DNA of 64,000 nucleotides from a virus, in the IMG/VR virus record IMGVR_UViG_3300030838_000001, positions 124,001 through 188,000 of that record; one strand, given 5' to 3'. A program made the translations under genes and the position numbers. Numbering within the stretch: the stretch's first letter is position 1; every line of letters begins with the position of its first letter. The notes under the pieces were generated by a model. That model saw only the letters and a program-made list of their open reading frames with translations. It searched no databases and had not been told where the DNA came from. This document shows, one piece after another, positions 19,521 to 28,432 of this stretch.

Positions 19521-20118
19521 TGTAACACACAGATTAACAGAAGATAACTATATACCAGTTGAGTGTATTAAATCACAGATAGTTTTAGGGCAAACTTTCA
19601 ACCACGATATGAAGCATGTCGTGGGTTGGAAGAACCGATTTAATGGCAAATACAAAAAAACAGCGGCTTTCACTATTGATGCCGCTGGTTTGGTTTATAG
19701 TCATTTCGATTCAAAATATCAATCACGTTTCTTCGGGAACTTGGAATTAGATTCAAAATCTATCGTTATTTTGCTTGAAAATGACGGTTGGTTAGTCAAT
19801 AACCCTAAAAATAATAAATTTATTAATTGGATTGGCGATATTTATAACAATCAAGAGGATGTTGTTGAAAAGAAATGGAGAGGTTACCAATATTGGGCTC
19901 CATATAATCAAGAACAATTTGATTCAGCGGTTACGCTAATAAATATGCTTTGTGAAGAATTCTATATTCCGAAGACTGTAACCAGTCATAATACGAAGAT
20001 AGAAACACTACATGGTTATCAAGGTGTGATTTATAAGAGTAACCTTGAGAAACATTATACTGATTTAAACCCAACTTGGAATTTCAGTGAATTTAAAAAT
20101 AAAATAGAAGAAAACTAA
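19507..20118 (+). CDS. N-acetylmuramoyl-L-alanine amidase-like protein
   Basis: 204 residues from ATG 19507; an in-frame ATG at 19474 would add 11 residues inside the previous gene and is less likely. The N-terminal NHDMKHVVGWKN, the KTAAFTIDAAG...HFD segment, IVILLENDGWL, the GYQYWAPYNQEQFDSAV helix and the final HGYQGVIYKSN...DLNP match the order of the amidase_2 fold (zinc His, Glu in strand, late His). It cleaves cell-wall amide bonds in lysis or entry. A GH19 endolysin is encoded at 25405. Confidence 0.7.
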   Translation: MIINNVTHRLTEDNYIPVECIKSQIVLGQTFNHDMKHVVGWKNRFNGKYKKTAAFTIDAAGLVYSHFDSKYQSRFFGNLELDSKSIVILLENDGWLVNNPKNNKFINWIGDIYNNQEDVVEKKWRGYQYWAPYNQEQFDSAVTLINMLCEEFYIPKTVTSHNTKIETLHGYQGVIYKSNLEKHYTDLNPTWNFSEFKNKIEEN

Positions 20119-20123
20119 ACGAA

Positions 20124-20672
20124 ATGGCAGAAAGAATAAACGAACACGATATGACAAAAAGAATGATGGATGTTATGAGAGGTGGATATAAAGGATTGTT
20201 ATCAGAAGCTGATGCACCTGTACAACCACAAGCTCCTAACAATGTTGGACAACCGCCAGCACCAGTTGACCAAACACCAGCTGACCCATCACAACCAATA
20301 TCACAAACTCCTATCAAGGATGATACAATCCAATTAAAACCAGGAGATGCAGCATTCAACGACGAATTAAACTCAATGAGAGATATCGTTGATGGTTCAG
20401 TAGTCATCAATGATTTCAATATCTATCCAACAGATAGAAATGTTGTTATTGATGGACTTGTAGATAAACAAGAAGCGGCTGATTCAGGAATCTTCTTCAA
20501 GATGCAATCTACAGCTTCAGATGTTGAAATAAATATAAACGGTGTTGAATTAACAGACTCAACCAATGAACATATGCAAAGACTTAAAGGTTACTTCGCT
20601 AAGTTCAAAGAAGATTGGTCAACTAGAGTTAATGGAGAATACCAAAACGGTAATTCAGCAGATAATGTCTAA
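20124..20672 (+). CDS. Hypothetical virion-associated protein (182 aa)
   Basis: N-terminal basic helix (MAERINEHDMTKRMMDVMRG), a Pro/Gln-rich linker at about 30-70, then a beta-rich domain. Overlaps the spanin-like gene by 8 nt. The N-terminal style (short basic helix then LLSEA) recurs in nearby proteins and may be a virion-targeting or scaffold signal; inference only. Confidence 0.6.
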   Translation: MAERINEHDMTKRMMDVMRGGYKGLLSEADAPVQPQAPNNVGQPPAPVDQTPADPSQPISQTPIKDDTIQLKPGDAAFNDELNSMRDIVDGSVVINDFNIYPTDRNVVIDGLVDKQEAADSGIFFKMQSTASDVEININGVELTDSTNEHMQRLKGYFAKFKEDWSTRVNGEYQNGNSADNV

Positions 20673-21045
20673 ATTTGACTTAAAAACGAAGATTATCTTC
20701 ATTATGGGGTTACTACTCATAATTGGATTTATCTTCACGCAGAGGGGTTCTAAAAACGATTCTGAGAGTGTAATTAAAGACTTACATGAGAAGGCTATTT
20801 CTTTAGAGAAAGAAAATGAAGATTTGAAAAAAGCAAATATAAAATTGGATTCAAGTATTGCGGTTATTAAAACCGAATTAGCAGTTAATAAGGCTAATCT
20901 TGAAAAAACCCAATTAAAATTACAAGAATTAAATAGTAAACGAGATGAAATATCTTCTAACGTTAATCGTTTGTCTGCTAATGGGGTTGCAAATGCACTC
21001 TCAGACTACCTCGATAAAAGAACCAAGAGTACAAACAATCGTTAA
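20665..21045 (+). CDS. Inner-membrane spanin-like protein
   Basis: 126 residues from ATG 20665; the longer TTG start upstream lies inside the previous gene. One N-terminal membrane segment (IIFIMGLLLIIGFIFT), then a periplasmic coiled coil rich in Lys/Glu/Leu. This is the architecture of Rz-type i-spanins. A second gene with a signal-like N-terminus overlaps its 3' end by 101 nt in another frame, as in Rz/Rz1 pairs. Confidence 0.6.
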   Translation: MSKFDLKTKIIFIMGLLLIIGFIFTQRGSKNDSESVIKDLHEKAISLEKENEDLKKANIKLDSSIAVIKTELAVNKANLEKTQLKLQELNSKRDEISSNVNRLSANGVANALSDYLDKRTKSTNNR

Positions 21046-21406
21046 CGTAAAGGGTGATACTCTTATTCAGATGCATTTATCTGATGCTAAGATAATCCTT
21101 GCAGACGTTTTAGATAGAGAAGTCCTAGATAGCATCATAGATGTTTATAAGCAAAGAGACTCCATCAACGATAGCACGATTCAATTACAAGTGAAAGAAA
21201 TAAGACTTCTTAATGAAAAAAGTCTTAATCAAGTAGCACAAAATGATAATTTGAATAAAATAATTGAACTTAAAAATGCTGAGATTGCTGAATTGAATAA
21301 AACAATAGTTATTCAAAAGAAGGAAATCAAAAAGCAAAAGTTTTATAAGGTATTGACATTCATTGCGGCTGTCGTATTACCAATTACAGTTTTAACCCTA
21401 AAATAA
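20945..21406 (+). CDS. Spanin partner-like protein with signal and C-terminal membrane segment
   Basis: 153 residues. A hydrophobic N-terminus (MKYLLTLIVCLLMGLQMHSQ) is compatible with a signal peptide; Cys10 does not form a canonical lipobox. A coiled-coil middle region and a C-terminal hydrophobic stretch (FIAAVVLPITVLTL) follow. It overlaps the i-spanin-like gene by 101 nt. The arrangement suggests envelope fusion at lysis, but two membrane anchors are unusual for an o-spanin. Confidence 0.5.
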   Translation: MKYLLTLIVCLLMGLQMHSQTTSIKEPRVQTIVNVKGDTLIQMHLSDAKIILADVLDREVLDSIIDVYKQRDSINDSTIQLQVKEIRLLNEKSLNQVAQNDNLNKIIELKNAEIAELNKTIVIQKKEIKKQKFYKVLTFIAAVVLPITVLTLK

Positions 21407-21807
21407 TGAAAGGCGACTTTAAACCAAGAACACTAAATTTTCTAAAAAAGAATAGATTTATAGTAAATTTTCCTGAATCGTTTAACATTCCACAATACCA
21501 ATTAAGAAGTGTTAAGATTCCACAAATTCAATTAACTAATGGTTGGAAGATAAATTACTCAAACTGTGAGATAATTTACGGTCTTACAGTAAACGATGAT
21601 TTAGTAAAAACACTAATGGAAGTCATGGAAAAAATGGATAGTTTTGATTTTAATATTGAACTATTAGATTCTGTTGGTGTTGTAGTTGAAAAATATTCTA
21701 TGGTAGGTTTAATAAATAGAATCGAAATAGATGAATTAGATAATGGAGCTGATGGGAATATCAGTGTAAAAATATCACTCTCAATAAACAACTTTAAAGC
21801 CCAATAG
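21406..21807 (+). CDS. Virion protein, possibly tail-tube or baseplate type (133 aa)
   Basis: KKNRFIVNFPESFNIPQYQLRSVKIPQIQ near residues 13-42 resembles the N-terminal strands of tail-tube/baseplate proteins (NRF-V, F-IP, V-S--LP), followed by an alternating beta pattern. Starts at the last base of the previous stop. The TAG stop (21805-21807) is inside the terminator hairpin. The family assignment is tentative. Confidence 0.55.
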   Translation: MKGDFKPRTLNFLKKNRFIVNFPESFNIPQYQLRSVKIPQIQLTNGWKINYSNCEIIYGLTVNDDLVKTLMEVMEKMDSFDFNIELLDSVGVVVEKYSMVGLINRIEIDELDNGADGNISVKISLSINNFKAQ

Positions 21808-21817
21808 GGCTTTTTTT
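21796..21817 (+). terminator. Terminator overlapping the stop codon
   Basis: AAAGCCC, AATA loop, GGGCTTT plus T run; the TAG stop of the preceding gene is built into the loop and right arm. Confidence 0.85.
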
Positions 21818-21829
21818 GTTATTATTTTG

Positions 21830-21840
21830 ATATTTATTAA
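21830..21840 (+). promoter_or_regulatory. M2-class putative phage promoter
   Basis: ATATTTATTAA starting 22 nt before ATG 21852, directly after a terminator. Confidence 0.6.
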
Positions 21841-21851
21841 AAAACAATAAT

Positions 21852-22106
21852 ATGACTCAAGATAACAAAAATTACATTAGAGAAAATCTATCTAAATCGG
21901 ATGTTTCGAAAGAGATGAGTGTTTATATGAACACCAAGGAATTCAAAGATAAGATTGAAAAAATTGTTCAAGAGAAACTTAAGAATAATAAAGAACTAGA
22001 AGATAAAGTAGTAGAAATAACATCAAATGTATTAACACAACTTTATAAAACTCTTTGGGTTAAAAGAGGTCTTTGGAGAAATAATTTAAGTAATAAAAGT
22101 AGCTAA
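21852..22106 (+). CDS. Hypothetical helical protein (84 aa)
   Basis: Charged, largely helical protein (EFKDKIEKIVQEKLKNNKEL) ending in an aromatic/basic WVKRGLWRNN segment. Directly abuts the next gene. The family resembles small phage proteins with KDKVVEITSNVLTQLYKTLW ends, but no function is known to me. Confidence 0.65.
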   Translation: MTQDNKNYIRENLSKSDVSKEMSVYMNTKEFKDKIEKIVQEKLKNNKELEDKVVEITSNVLTQLYKTLWVKRGLWRNNLSNKSS

Positions 22107-23543
22107 ATGAAACAAACCCCAAACCGTAAATTGGTTAAGATTACCAAAGAACAATACAATAGAATATTCGCCTCTAAACTACTTACAGAAGGTGAAATGG
22201 ATTCTATGGCTCCAACTGAAACTGATGGAGATTTAAAAAACGAAACACTTGAACTTATCAAGTATTTATACCGTGAATCAAAAGACTTGTCTCCGTTTTG
22301 GGAACAAAACGGATTGACTTACGAAGAATTATGCACATATCTTGCAAACAAAAACCTTATCGTTCAAAAAGACGGTAAATATGAGATTCCTAAATCTTTA
22401 GGTAGTCCACAAAGAGCTGTAGAAGAAATTGAAACTGCTTTACAACAAGCTATTGGTTCACCTGAAGAAGAAATGTCTAGTGAATTACCAATGGATGTAG
22501 AAACTGAAATCGAACCTGAAATTAGCGATATCGAAATTGAAGAAGACAACTATCCATTAGGAGCACAAGATGACCCAATGGCACCTTGGAATCAAGGAGA
22601 GATGGAACCTGAATATACTGAAGAACCAATCGTTGAATTAAATGGTCCACTATCAACATTAGCAAGTAACCACGAGTTAAGCATCCTTACAGATGGTGTT
22701 AACCAATTTGTATTTGTTTATGGTGATATGAGTGAACAACCTCTTGATGACCAACAAGTTAATCAATGGGCTGAAATGAATCCACAAGAAATTGGTTACG
22801 GATTAGACTCTTGGATTGAAGGTAGAGATAGACTTATTCAAATTGATGATGCTCTTAAACAAGACCTTATGACAATGTATGATAAAGATGGAATTATTCT
22901 AAATGCAATCAATCCAATTGATGAGGAAGAAGAATTCATTGGACCAGTTGAACCATTAACACCAATTGTTATTGATTCTCCTTCAACAGGTGGAAATAAG
23001 GTAATTGAAAAACTAAAAGAATTAAAAAGAGAAGAAGATGCTATGGAAGGAATGGCACCTGAAGGTTTAGAAGAAATGACTTCTGCTGGTTCGTCTGCTA
23101 CAGGTGGTTCATCAGGTCCTTTTACTGCACCGTTAAATTTCGGAAATGGAAAAGAAGATGATATTATCAAAAAAGAAATTCCTACGATTTATGAAATGAC
23201 TGACTCAAGTTCATCAGGACAATATGATGCAAATGCACTACACGGAATCGGCCGTGATGGTTCTTTCAAGAAAACCAAAAAAACAAAAGCTGAAACTCAT
23301 ACACAATGGCCTGACGGTGGATTTGTTGAATTTAACGATTGTACAAAGCTTAATAATAAGGTAGCTGGTACAGGTTGTAGTGGTGGAGCAGTTGATAATG
23401 TAGTATCAGTAAAGAAAACAAGTGGAAATATTAATGCACCATCTTTAAATGAAATGAGAATTCTTGTGACTATTGCTCAAAAAACGGGTAAAACAATCAA
23501 AGAAATAAAAACGATAATTGAGGCAAAAAAGGCGAAAGCTTAA
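22107..23543 (+). CDS. Acidic virion-associated protein (478 aa)
   Basis: Begins MKQTPNRKLVKITKEQYNRI, then SKLLTEGEM. The middle is rich in Glu/Pro and the C-terminus holds NEMRILVTIAQKTGKTIKEI. No enzymatic motif. Expression from an M2 promoter and the shared ASKLLTEG/ERFLAEV style N-termini with the next gene suggest a scaffold or packaged virion protein. Confidence 0.65.
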   Translation: MKQTPNRKLVKITKEQYNRIFASKLLTEGEMDSMAPTETDGDLKNETLELIKYLYRESKDLSPFWEQNGLTYEELCTYLANKNLIVQKDGKYEIPKSLGSPQRAVEEIETALQQAIGSPEEEMSSELPMDVETEIEPEISDIEIEEDNYPLGAQDDPMAPWNQGEMEPEYTEEPIVELNGPLSTLASNHELSILTDGVNQFVFVYGDMSEQPLDDQQVNQWAEMNPQEIGYGLDSWIEGRDRLIQIDDALKQDLMTMYDKDGIILNAINPIDEEEEFIGPVEPLTPIVIDSPSTGGNKVIEKLKELKREEDAMEGMAPEGLEEMTSAGSSATGGSSGPFTAPLNFGNGKEDDIIKKEIPTIYEMTDSSSSGQYDANALHGIGRDGSFKKTKKTKAETHTQWPDGGFVEFNDCTKLNNKVAGTGCSGGAVDNVVSVKKTSGNINAPSLNEMRILVTIAQKTGKTIKEIKTIIEAKKAKA

Positions 23544-23563
23544 TAACTTTGCTGAAAAACAAT

Positions 23564-23574
23564 ATATTTATAAT
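23564..23574 (+). promoter_or_regulatory. M2-class putative phage promoter
   Basis: ATATTTATAAT starting 23 nt before ATG 23587. Confidence 0.5.
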
Positions 23575-23586
23575 AAACTCGTAAAG

Positions 23587-25314
23587 ATGGATAAAAACAT
23601 AATAAAACAATACTTATCAGAAAGATTTCTTGCTGAAGTGACTGGAGATAGCAGTACGCCTGGGATTACGGTGACTAATGCGGCTAACAAAAAGTCAGGC
23701 AAAATCAACAAAGATGGTGTTAACGCAATTGAAAAAGATGTTAAACAATACGACAAAGACTTGAAGAAAAACAAGTCTGAAGTAAAGAATAACAAATTCA
23801 ATTATGAAAATGATTGGGAAAAAACTTACCATAATGATATGGAAATCATGAATGGTCAAGAGATGATACAATACACTAGTGAACCAAGCAAGCTTTTTAA
23901 AGAAAAAGCTAAAGAAGCTATTGAAGGTAGTACTAGAATGGGAAACAAAGGTGGTAAAGGTAGAGGTAACGCTGAGGAATCTTGGGGTGCTTCATCTGAC
24001 GACTTTGGAAAAGACTTCGTAAAAAGAGTTGACGCAACTACAAAGAAAAGAGCTGATGCGGCTGATAAACTTATCAGTTTCGGTGATGATATCGAAAACA
24101 CAAAAAGCAAACCAAAAAACAATACCAAGTTTAGTGCCCTTAATGAAGGTGCGTTAGGTAAAGGATATACTCACTTTGCAATCAACAAAAATGATGGAAA
24201 AATCTATGATGGTTGGGATTACACTGGTGAAGATAAAGAAAGTGTTGCTTATTACGCTAAGATAGATTTAAAAGATAATTTTCCTAATAATAAACCAAGT
24301 GATTTTAAAGTAGTAACTAAAAACTTGCTTGCAAAACAAGGAATGAATGTTTCAGACACTAATAATTGGTATAAGCCAGAGAGTGCTAGTATTAACAATA
24401 ATAACCCACAAATAAAAGAATCAATGAAAAGACTTAAATTTAAAAAAGAATTTAACGGTGTTGGAAACGCCCTTAAAATGATACCTGAGTCATATAGAGT
24501 AGATAACAAAGAATTTGAAATGACTGACGGAAACGAAAGTTACAAAATTCGTTGGGAAGGTACTCTAACTGAAGGTAGAGCGGTAGTTTTAACTGCGGCA
24601 AACAAAACAATGATAAACGAAGATATGCAAAAGATGAAACACCTTATGGGGTACAAATCTCAAGATACTCTTGGAACTTCTAAAACGGTTTCTAGACTAA
24701 CTGAAGGTGCTATTTTTGACGATATTCTTGCAAAAACAAGAGTACTTTTAGAAGGTGAAGATATCGAAAGCGTAGATGCACCTGAAAAAGATGCAGAAGG
24801 TGATGATGTTATCAACCAAGCTCCTGAAGCTAAGAAACACATTGAAGGTTCAGCATCAACAGATGACGGTACTGATGTTCCAGCTCCAAAAGAAGGACAT
24901 TGGGAAGATATCAGCGTTCCACAAGCGGCTGACGCTAAGAAACATATCGAAGGAAGTGTTGCAACTGAAGCTAAAACAAACGCACCAGCTCCAAAAGAAG
25001 GTCATTGGGAAGATATTAAAAAACCACAAGCGGCAGAAGCTAAAAAAGACATTACAATGAACGAAAGTGAAGAAGAAGAGGTTCCAGTTAACAACGAAGA
25101 CCCTACGACTCAGCCTGGTTATGTTCATGAAGATGAGGTAGAAGACGAAGAAGAAGAAATGGTAGATGAATCAATCAAATTAATGGTTAGTGAGTCAACT
25201 GGTAAATTCTACATCGTTGGTGCTACAGATAAACCTTTTGCAGTTCCTGCTAAAGATAACGCTAAAGCTCTTAAAAATCCTAAGAAATATATCTCTGAAG
25301 TATTTAAAAAATAA
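23587..25314 (+). CDS. Large acidic virion-associated protein with internal repeats (575 aa)
   Basis: ATG 23587 is preferred over an upstream GTG/ATG-like extension overlapping the previous gene because an M2 word sits 23 nt before it. Charged N-terminal half with Lys-rich helices. Near residues 410-500 there are near-identical tandem units built on APKEGHWEDI and AKKHIEGS. The C-terminus carries an ESTGKFYIVGATDKPFAVPA domain. Likely a structural or packaged protein; no catalytic motif. Confidence 0.65.
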   Translation: MDKNIIKQYLSERFLAEVTGDSSTPGITVTNAANKKSGKINKDGVNAIEKDVKQYDKDLKKNKSEVKNNKFNYENDWEKTYHNDMEIMNGQEMIQYTSEPSKLFKEKAKEAIEGSTRMGNKGGKGRGNAEESWGASSDDFGKDFVKRVDATTKKRADAADKLISFGDDIENTKSKPKNNTKFSALNEGALGKGYTHFAINKNDGKIYDGWDYTGEDKESVAYYAKIDLKDNFPNNKPSDFKVVTKNLLAKQGMNVSDTNNWYKPESASINNNNPQIKESMKRLKFKKEFNGVGNALKMIPESYRVDNKEFEMTDGNESYKIRWEGTLTEGRAVVLTAANKTMINEDMQKMKHLMGYKSQDTLGTSKTVSRLTEGAIFDDILAKTRVLLEGEDIESVDAPEKDAEGDDVINQAPEAKKHIEGSASTDDGTDVPAPKEGHWEDISVPQAADAKKHIEGSVATEAKTNAPAPKEGHWEDIKKPQAAEAKKDITMNESEEEEVPVNNEDPTTQPGYVHEDEVEDEEEEMVDESIKLMVSESTGKFYIVGATDKPFAVPAKDNAKALKNPKKYISEVFKK

Positions 25315-25334
25315 TCAAATCACAATCAATAAAG

Positions 25335-25356
25335 CCACTCTTTGAGTGGTTTTTTT
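25335..25356 (+). terminator. Intrinsic terminator
   Basis: CCACTC, TTT loop, GAGTGG, then a run of seven T. Confidence 0.85.
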
Positions 25357-25365
25357 GTTTAAGGC

Positions 25366-25376
25366 ATATTTATAGT
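25366..25376 (+). promoter_or_regulatory. M2-class putative phage promoter before endolysin
   Basis: ATATTTATAGT after a terminator. The first ATG 19 nt downstream (25385) opens only a two-codon ORF (ATG ATT TAA); the endolysin start is at 25405. Confidence 0.5.
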
Positions 25377-25404
25377 AAAATAACATGATTTAAATCACAT
25401 TACT

Positions 25405-26019
25405 ATGAGTTTAATTAAACTACAAGAGAAAATAGGAGTTAAGGCCGATGGGTCTTTTGGTCCAGCAACACTAAAAGCGGCAATGGCGTACTTTGAGTTA
25501 ACACCAGTACAAGCGGCACACTTTTTCGGTCAAACAGCACATGAAACAGGTGGGTTCAGTGTATTTACAGAAAATCTTAATTATTCAGCTAAGGGACTTA
25601 TGACAACATTCCCAAAATACTTTCCAAGTAATCTATCGGAACTATACGCAAGACAACCATATAAGATTGGTTCAAGAGTTTACGCAAATAGAATGGGTAA
25701 TGGAAATGAAGCTTCACGTGAAGGATATTTCTACTGCGGTAGAGGTGCGCTTCAAACAACTGGAAAAGAAAATTACCAAAAATTGGCTAACTATCTTAAA
25801 AACCAAGATATCATGACAAATCCTGACCTAGTTGCGACAACATATGCTTTCGAATCAGCTAAGTTCTTTTTCGATAATAACAAATTATGGGCCAAGTGTG
25901 ATAAGGGTATAACTGATGCTACGATACTTGCAGTTACAAAGGTAATCAATGGTGGAACAAATGGTCTTGATGATAGAATTTCATTGACTAAGAGATATTA
26001 CAAATGGTTAACAGAATAA
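25405..26019 (+). CDS. GH19 chitinase-like endolysin
   Basis: 204 residues. The N-terminal LQEKIGVKADGSFGPATLKA is a short peptidoglycan-binding-like helix pair. The GH19 core follows: HFFGQTAHETGGF (catalytic Glu47), YAARQPY-type substrate loop, YFYCGRGALQTTGKENYQ and TKVINGGTNGLDDR. It hydrolyses the glycan backbone of peptidoglycan for lysis. Expressed from an M2 promoter; the holin candidate is at 36763. Confidence 0.88.
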   Translation: MSLIKLQEKIGVKADGSFGPATLKAAMAYFELTPVQAAHFFGQTAHETGGFSVFTENLNYSAKGLMTTFPKYFPSNLSELYARQPYKIGSRVYANRMGNGNEASREGYFYCGRGALQTTGKENYQKLANYLKNQDIMTNPDLVATTYAFESAKFFFDNNKLWAKCDKGITDATILAVTKVINGGTNGLDDRISLTKRYYKWLTE

Positions 26020-26073
26020 CACTATTAATCTTTATTTTTTTGAGTTTGATACTATATTAAATAAAAAAAGAAT

Positions 26074-26544
26074 ATGAATAGATTTGATAGAATTAGCTTT
26101 TTAGCATATATACATAATCCTATGAGTAGAGAGAGTATTGCGGTATTATATGATGCAAATAACATAAAGTTTGAAAAATGTGAACTTTATAGTGATTTTG
26201 TACAATCATTACTAATGCTGATTTTTAGCACATATATGGGTGATGAATTCACCAATCTTGATGACCAATTTAAACATTTCGAATGGTGTTGGGACAAGAC
26301 AATAAAAAACTTTGAAGAAGAAGGTATCTTTTTTAATAGCAATAAGTTATACAACTACTTTTTAGAGTTTATGCTTGAGGTATTTTACTCATACCCAGAT
26401 AAATCCAATTTTGAGTTTACCGAAAAAGGTATACTTAGAATATGGAATGATATCTTTAATTACACAAGTACAAAGACAAATTCGGATATTGACACACTGA
26501 TAGAAATCTATCAAATATTCGAAAAATCGTTGAATAATGATTAA
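26074..26544 (+). CDS. Hypothetical protein (156 aa)
   Basis: Aromatic-rich, helical soluble protein (MNRFDRISFLAYIHNPMSRE). No motif recognised. Upstream sequence contains no strong M1 or M2 element, so it may be read through from the endolysin transcript. Confidence 0.6.
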   Translation: MNRFDRISFLAYIHNPMSRESIAVLYDANNIKFEKCELYSDFVQSLLMLIFSTYMGDEFTNLDDQFKHFEWCWDKTIKNFEEEGIFFNSNKLYNYFLEFMLEVFYSYPDKSNFEFTEKGILRIWNDIFNYTSTKTNSDIDTLIEIYQIFEKSLNND

Positions 26545-26594
26545 AAAATAGGTTTTACACTTTATTTTAAAAAATAAATTAGTAGTTTTACAAT

Positions 26595-26837
26595 ATGAAT
26601 ACACAAAGACTTTTCGACGCAATGATTCTAAAGTTATCCCTAGACCAAAAAAAACTAGAGGATGAATTAGAACGTACAGTAAATTCAGATAACCCAATAG
26701 ATATGAAATTGGCTGATTTTACAAGGTTATTAGAAAGAATGGTAGCCTTAGATGCTTCGATACAAAAATTTAATCAAATTGTATCGAGTCAAAATAACAA
26801 TAATAATACAGAACAAAACAACACTCCAAATGGATAA
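26595..26837 (+). CDS. Hypothetical helical protein (80 aa)
   Basis: Charged helices (MILKLSLDQKKLEDELERTV) with an Asn/Gln-rich C-terminal tail. Overlaps the histone-like gene by 8 nt, so the two are coupled. Confidence 0.6.
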   Translation: MNTQRLFDAMILKLSLDQKKLEDELERTVNSDNPIDMKLADFTRLLERMVALDASIQKFNQIVSSQNNNNNTEQNNTPNG

Positions 26838-27009
26838 ATTTAATCAATTAAAAGACCTAGTTGCTGGGTTAGAAGAAGATGCAACAAAATTTTACGATAA
26901 AAACAATAAAGCGGCAGGTGTAAGACTTCGTAAGGGGCTTCAAGATATCAAAACGCTTTCACAAGCTTTGAGACAAGACGTTTCAGCTAAAAATAACGAA
27001 GGAAAATAA
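26830..27009 (+). CDS. Histone H1-like (Hc1-type) DNA-binding protein
   Basis: 59 residues from ATG 26830; upstream in-frame codons belong to the preceding gene's overlap. The sequence MDKFNQLKDLVAGLEEDATK...NNKAAGVRLRKGLQDIK...LRQDV follows closely the remembered pattern of Bacteroidetes histone H1-like proteins. Probably binds nucleic acid. A host-type nucleoid protein carried by a phage may condense phage DNA or alter host chromatin. Confidence 0.75.
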   Translation: MDKFNQLKDLVAGLEEDATKFYDKNNKAAGVRLRKGLQDIKTLSQALRQDVSAKNNEGK

Positions 27010-27017
27010 TAACTAAT

Positions 27018-27230
27018 ATGTTACTAACAATAATAAATAAAGTTTTGGTAGTTTTATTTTTTCTTGCATGTCTAACAGCGTTAAGACATGGATATTACAT
27101 TATCCAAGCAAGTCTTACTTCAACTGAAGAAAATCCAAGAAAATATGTTTTATCTAAAAAAACCCTTTTATTATTAGGGTTATCGGTAGCATATATCCTA
27201 TCAACTATCTTTACAGGAATACAAATTTAA
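27018..27230 (+). CDS. Small membrane protein (70 aa)
   Basis: Two hydrophobic segments: residues 2-22 (LLTIINKVLVVLFFLACLTA) and about 49-66 (LLLLGLSVAYILSTIF), with a polar connecting loop. No family recognised. Confidence 0.6.
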   Translation: MLLTIINKVLVVLFFLACLTALRHGYYIIQASLTSTEENPRKYVLSKKTLLLLGLSVAYILSTIFTGIQI

Positions 27231-27233
27231 AAG

Positions 27234-28022
27234 ATGGCAAATATACAAAAAGCACTAGATGCGCTTCAACCATACGTAATTGGAATTCGTTACCTACAAG
27301 GAACACCGTTGGTTGATGTTGTTTTTAAAGAAGGTTGGACACTACCTGAAGATGCTCATATTACCCGTGAGAAAGGTGACGAGTCAATGAACTACTATAT
27401 GTTGTTCAGTCAATCACCACACATTGGTTTAGATGAACTTTTAGCGTATGTCGAAAAAACAATCAGACTTAATCAAGACCGTGAGAAAAAAGAAGACTTG
27501 TTAAAAGCAAAGATTAATGAAATGAGACAATTATTCAATAAAAACTCATTAACGAAACTTCAAACACTTAAATTCACCTTCAAAGATGATATGGTGGTTG
27601 ATAATTTTTCTTTGGATATTGAAAATGATGTTCAGAATACTGTTAAAACACCAAGTGTTGCAGAAGTAGAAGAAACTGAAGATTCAGTTGTTTGGTCGGC
27701 TCCTTATCAAGAAGAAGAATATGATGAAGAACCTGAAATTCAAGAACCAATAGCTTATTTAGATGAAAATAAACAACCAATTGCCTTGACTGAAGAAGAC
27801 CGTGAAATTATGGCTGAAGAAGCTAGAGCTGAACGTAATCGTATCATGATTGAAAGAAGAAAAGAAAAACGTGCTAATGCACCTGCTCTTCCAAAAAATA
27901 AAGTGGAATTACCACCTAAAAGACGAGTTCCAGCTATGGCTGAAGAAGTTCACAACTACGGTAGTTGTAATTGTGGGCCTGATGAAGCATGTGGTGAGTG
28001 TATTGACTCAAAAGGTTACTAA
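27234..28022 (+). CDS. Hypothetical protein with C-terminal cysteine motif (262 aa)
   Basis: Globular N-terminal 90 residues, an acidic linker near 140-185, a basic RRKEKRANAP segment and a C-terminal CNCGPDEACGEC knot that could bind metal. A related tail (CDCGNNPDGACQC) ends the protein at 32004-32351. Followed by a bidirectional terminator. Confidence 0.6.
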   Translation: MANIQKALDALQPYVIGIRYLQGTPLVDVVFKEGWTLPEDAHITREKGDESMNYYMLFSQSPHIGLDELLAYVEKTIRLNQDREKKEDLLKAKINEMRQLFNKNSLTKLQTLKFTFKDDMVVDNFSLDIENDVQNTVKTPSVAEVEETEDSVVWSAPYQEEEYDEEPEIQEPIAYLDENKQPIALTEEDREIMAEEARAERNRIMIERRKEKRANAPALPKNKVELPPKRRVPAMAEEVHNYGSCNCGPDEACGECIDSKGY

Positions 28023-28030
28023 TAGACATA

Positions 28031-28060
28031 AAAAAAGACCCATTTAAGGGTCTTTTTTGT
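28031..28060. terminator. Bidirectional terminator between convergent genes
   Basis: AAAAAAGACCC, ATTTAA loop, GGGTCTTTTTT; symmetrical A and T runs serve both the plus gene ending 28022 and the minus gene ending 28079. Confidence 0.85.
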
Positions 28061-28078
28061 TTTTAGGTGTAAGATAAC

Positions 28079-28420
28079 TTAATCATTATTAAAAGCTCTT
28101 TCTAGGGCTTCCTGAAGCGTATGGATTAACCACACACCAGCAGTTGAAATCAAACCATTAAAGAAAACTATTAGATAAAGGTTAGTCATTCCTAATGAAG
28201 CCATTGGTGTTAATGCTAAATAACCAAAATAGTTAAAGATAAGCGTTACAGCAAATCCCATCCACGTACCTAAACACATAAAACATGTAAATAATTTATG
28301 AAGTGATTTCCCACCTGTTCCTAGCTTAGCTAGTAGGTTTCTGAAACCTTCAAATATGGACCCGTAAATTAGATTATTACAAGCACCATAACAAATTAAT
28401 ATAAAAAGAAGTAAAGTCAT
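28079..28420 (-). CDS. Membrane protein with CxxC motif (113 aa)
   Basis: Minus-strand gene. Hydrophobic N-terminus (MTLLLFILICYGACNNLIY), then FTCFMCLGTWMGFAVTLIF and a further pair of hydrophobic segments. The CxxC next to a membrane segment resembles DUF1360-type phage membrane proteins (tentative). It has its own minus-strand promoter and shares a terminator with the plus-strand operon. Confidence 0.7.
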   Translation of the reverse strand: MTLLLFILICYGACNNLIYGSIFEGFRNLLAKLGTGGKSLHKLFTCFMCLGTWMGFAVTLIFNYFGYLALTPMASLGMTNLYLIVFFNGLISTAGVWLIHTLQEALERAFNND

Positions 28421-28432
28421 AGTTTTTTATTT

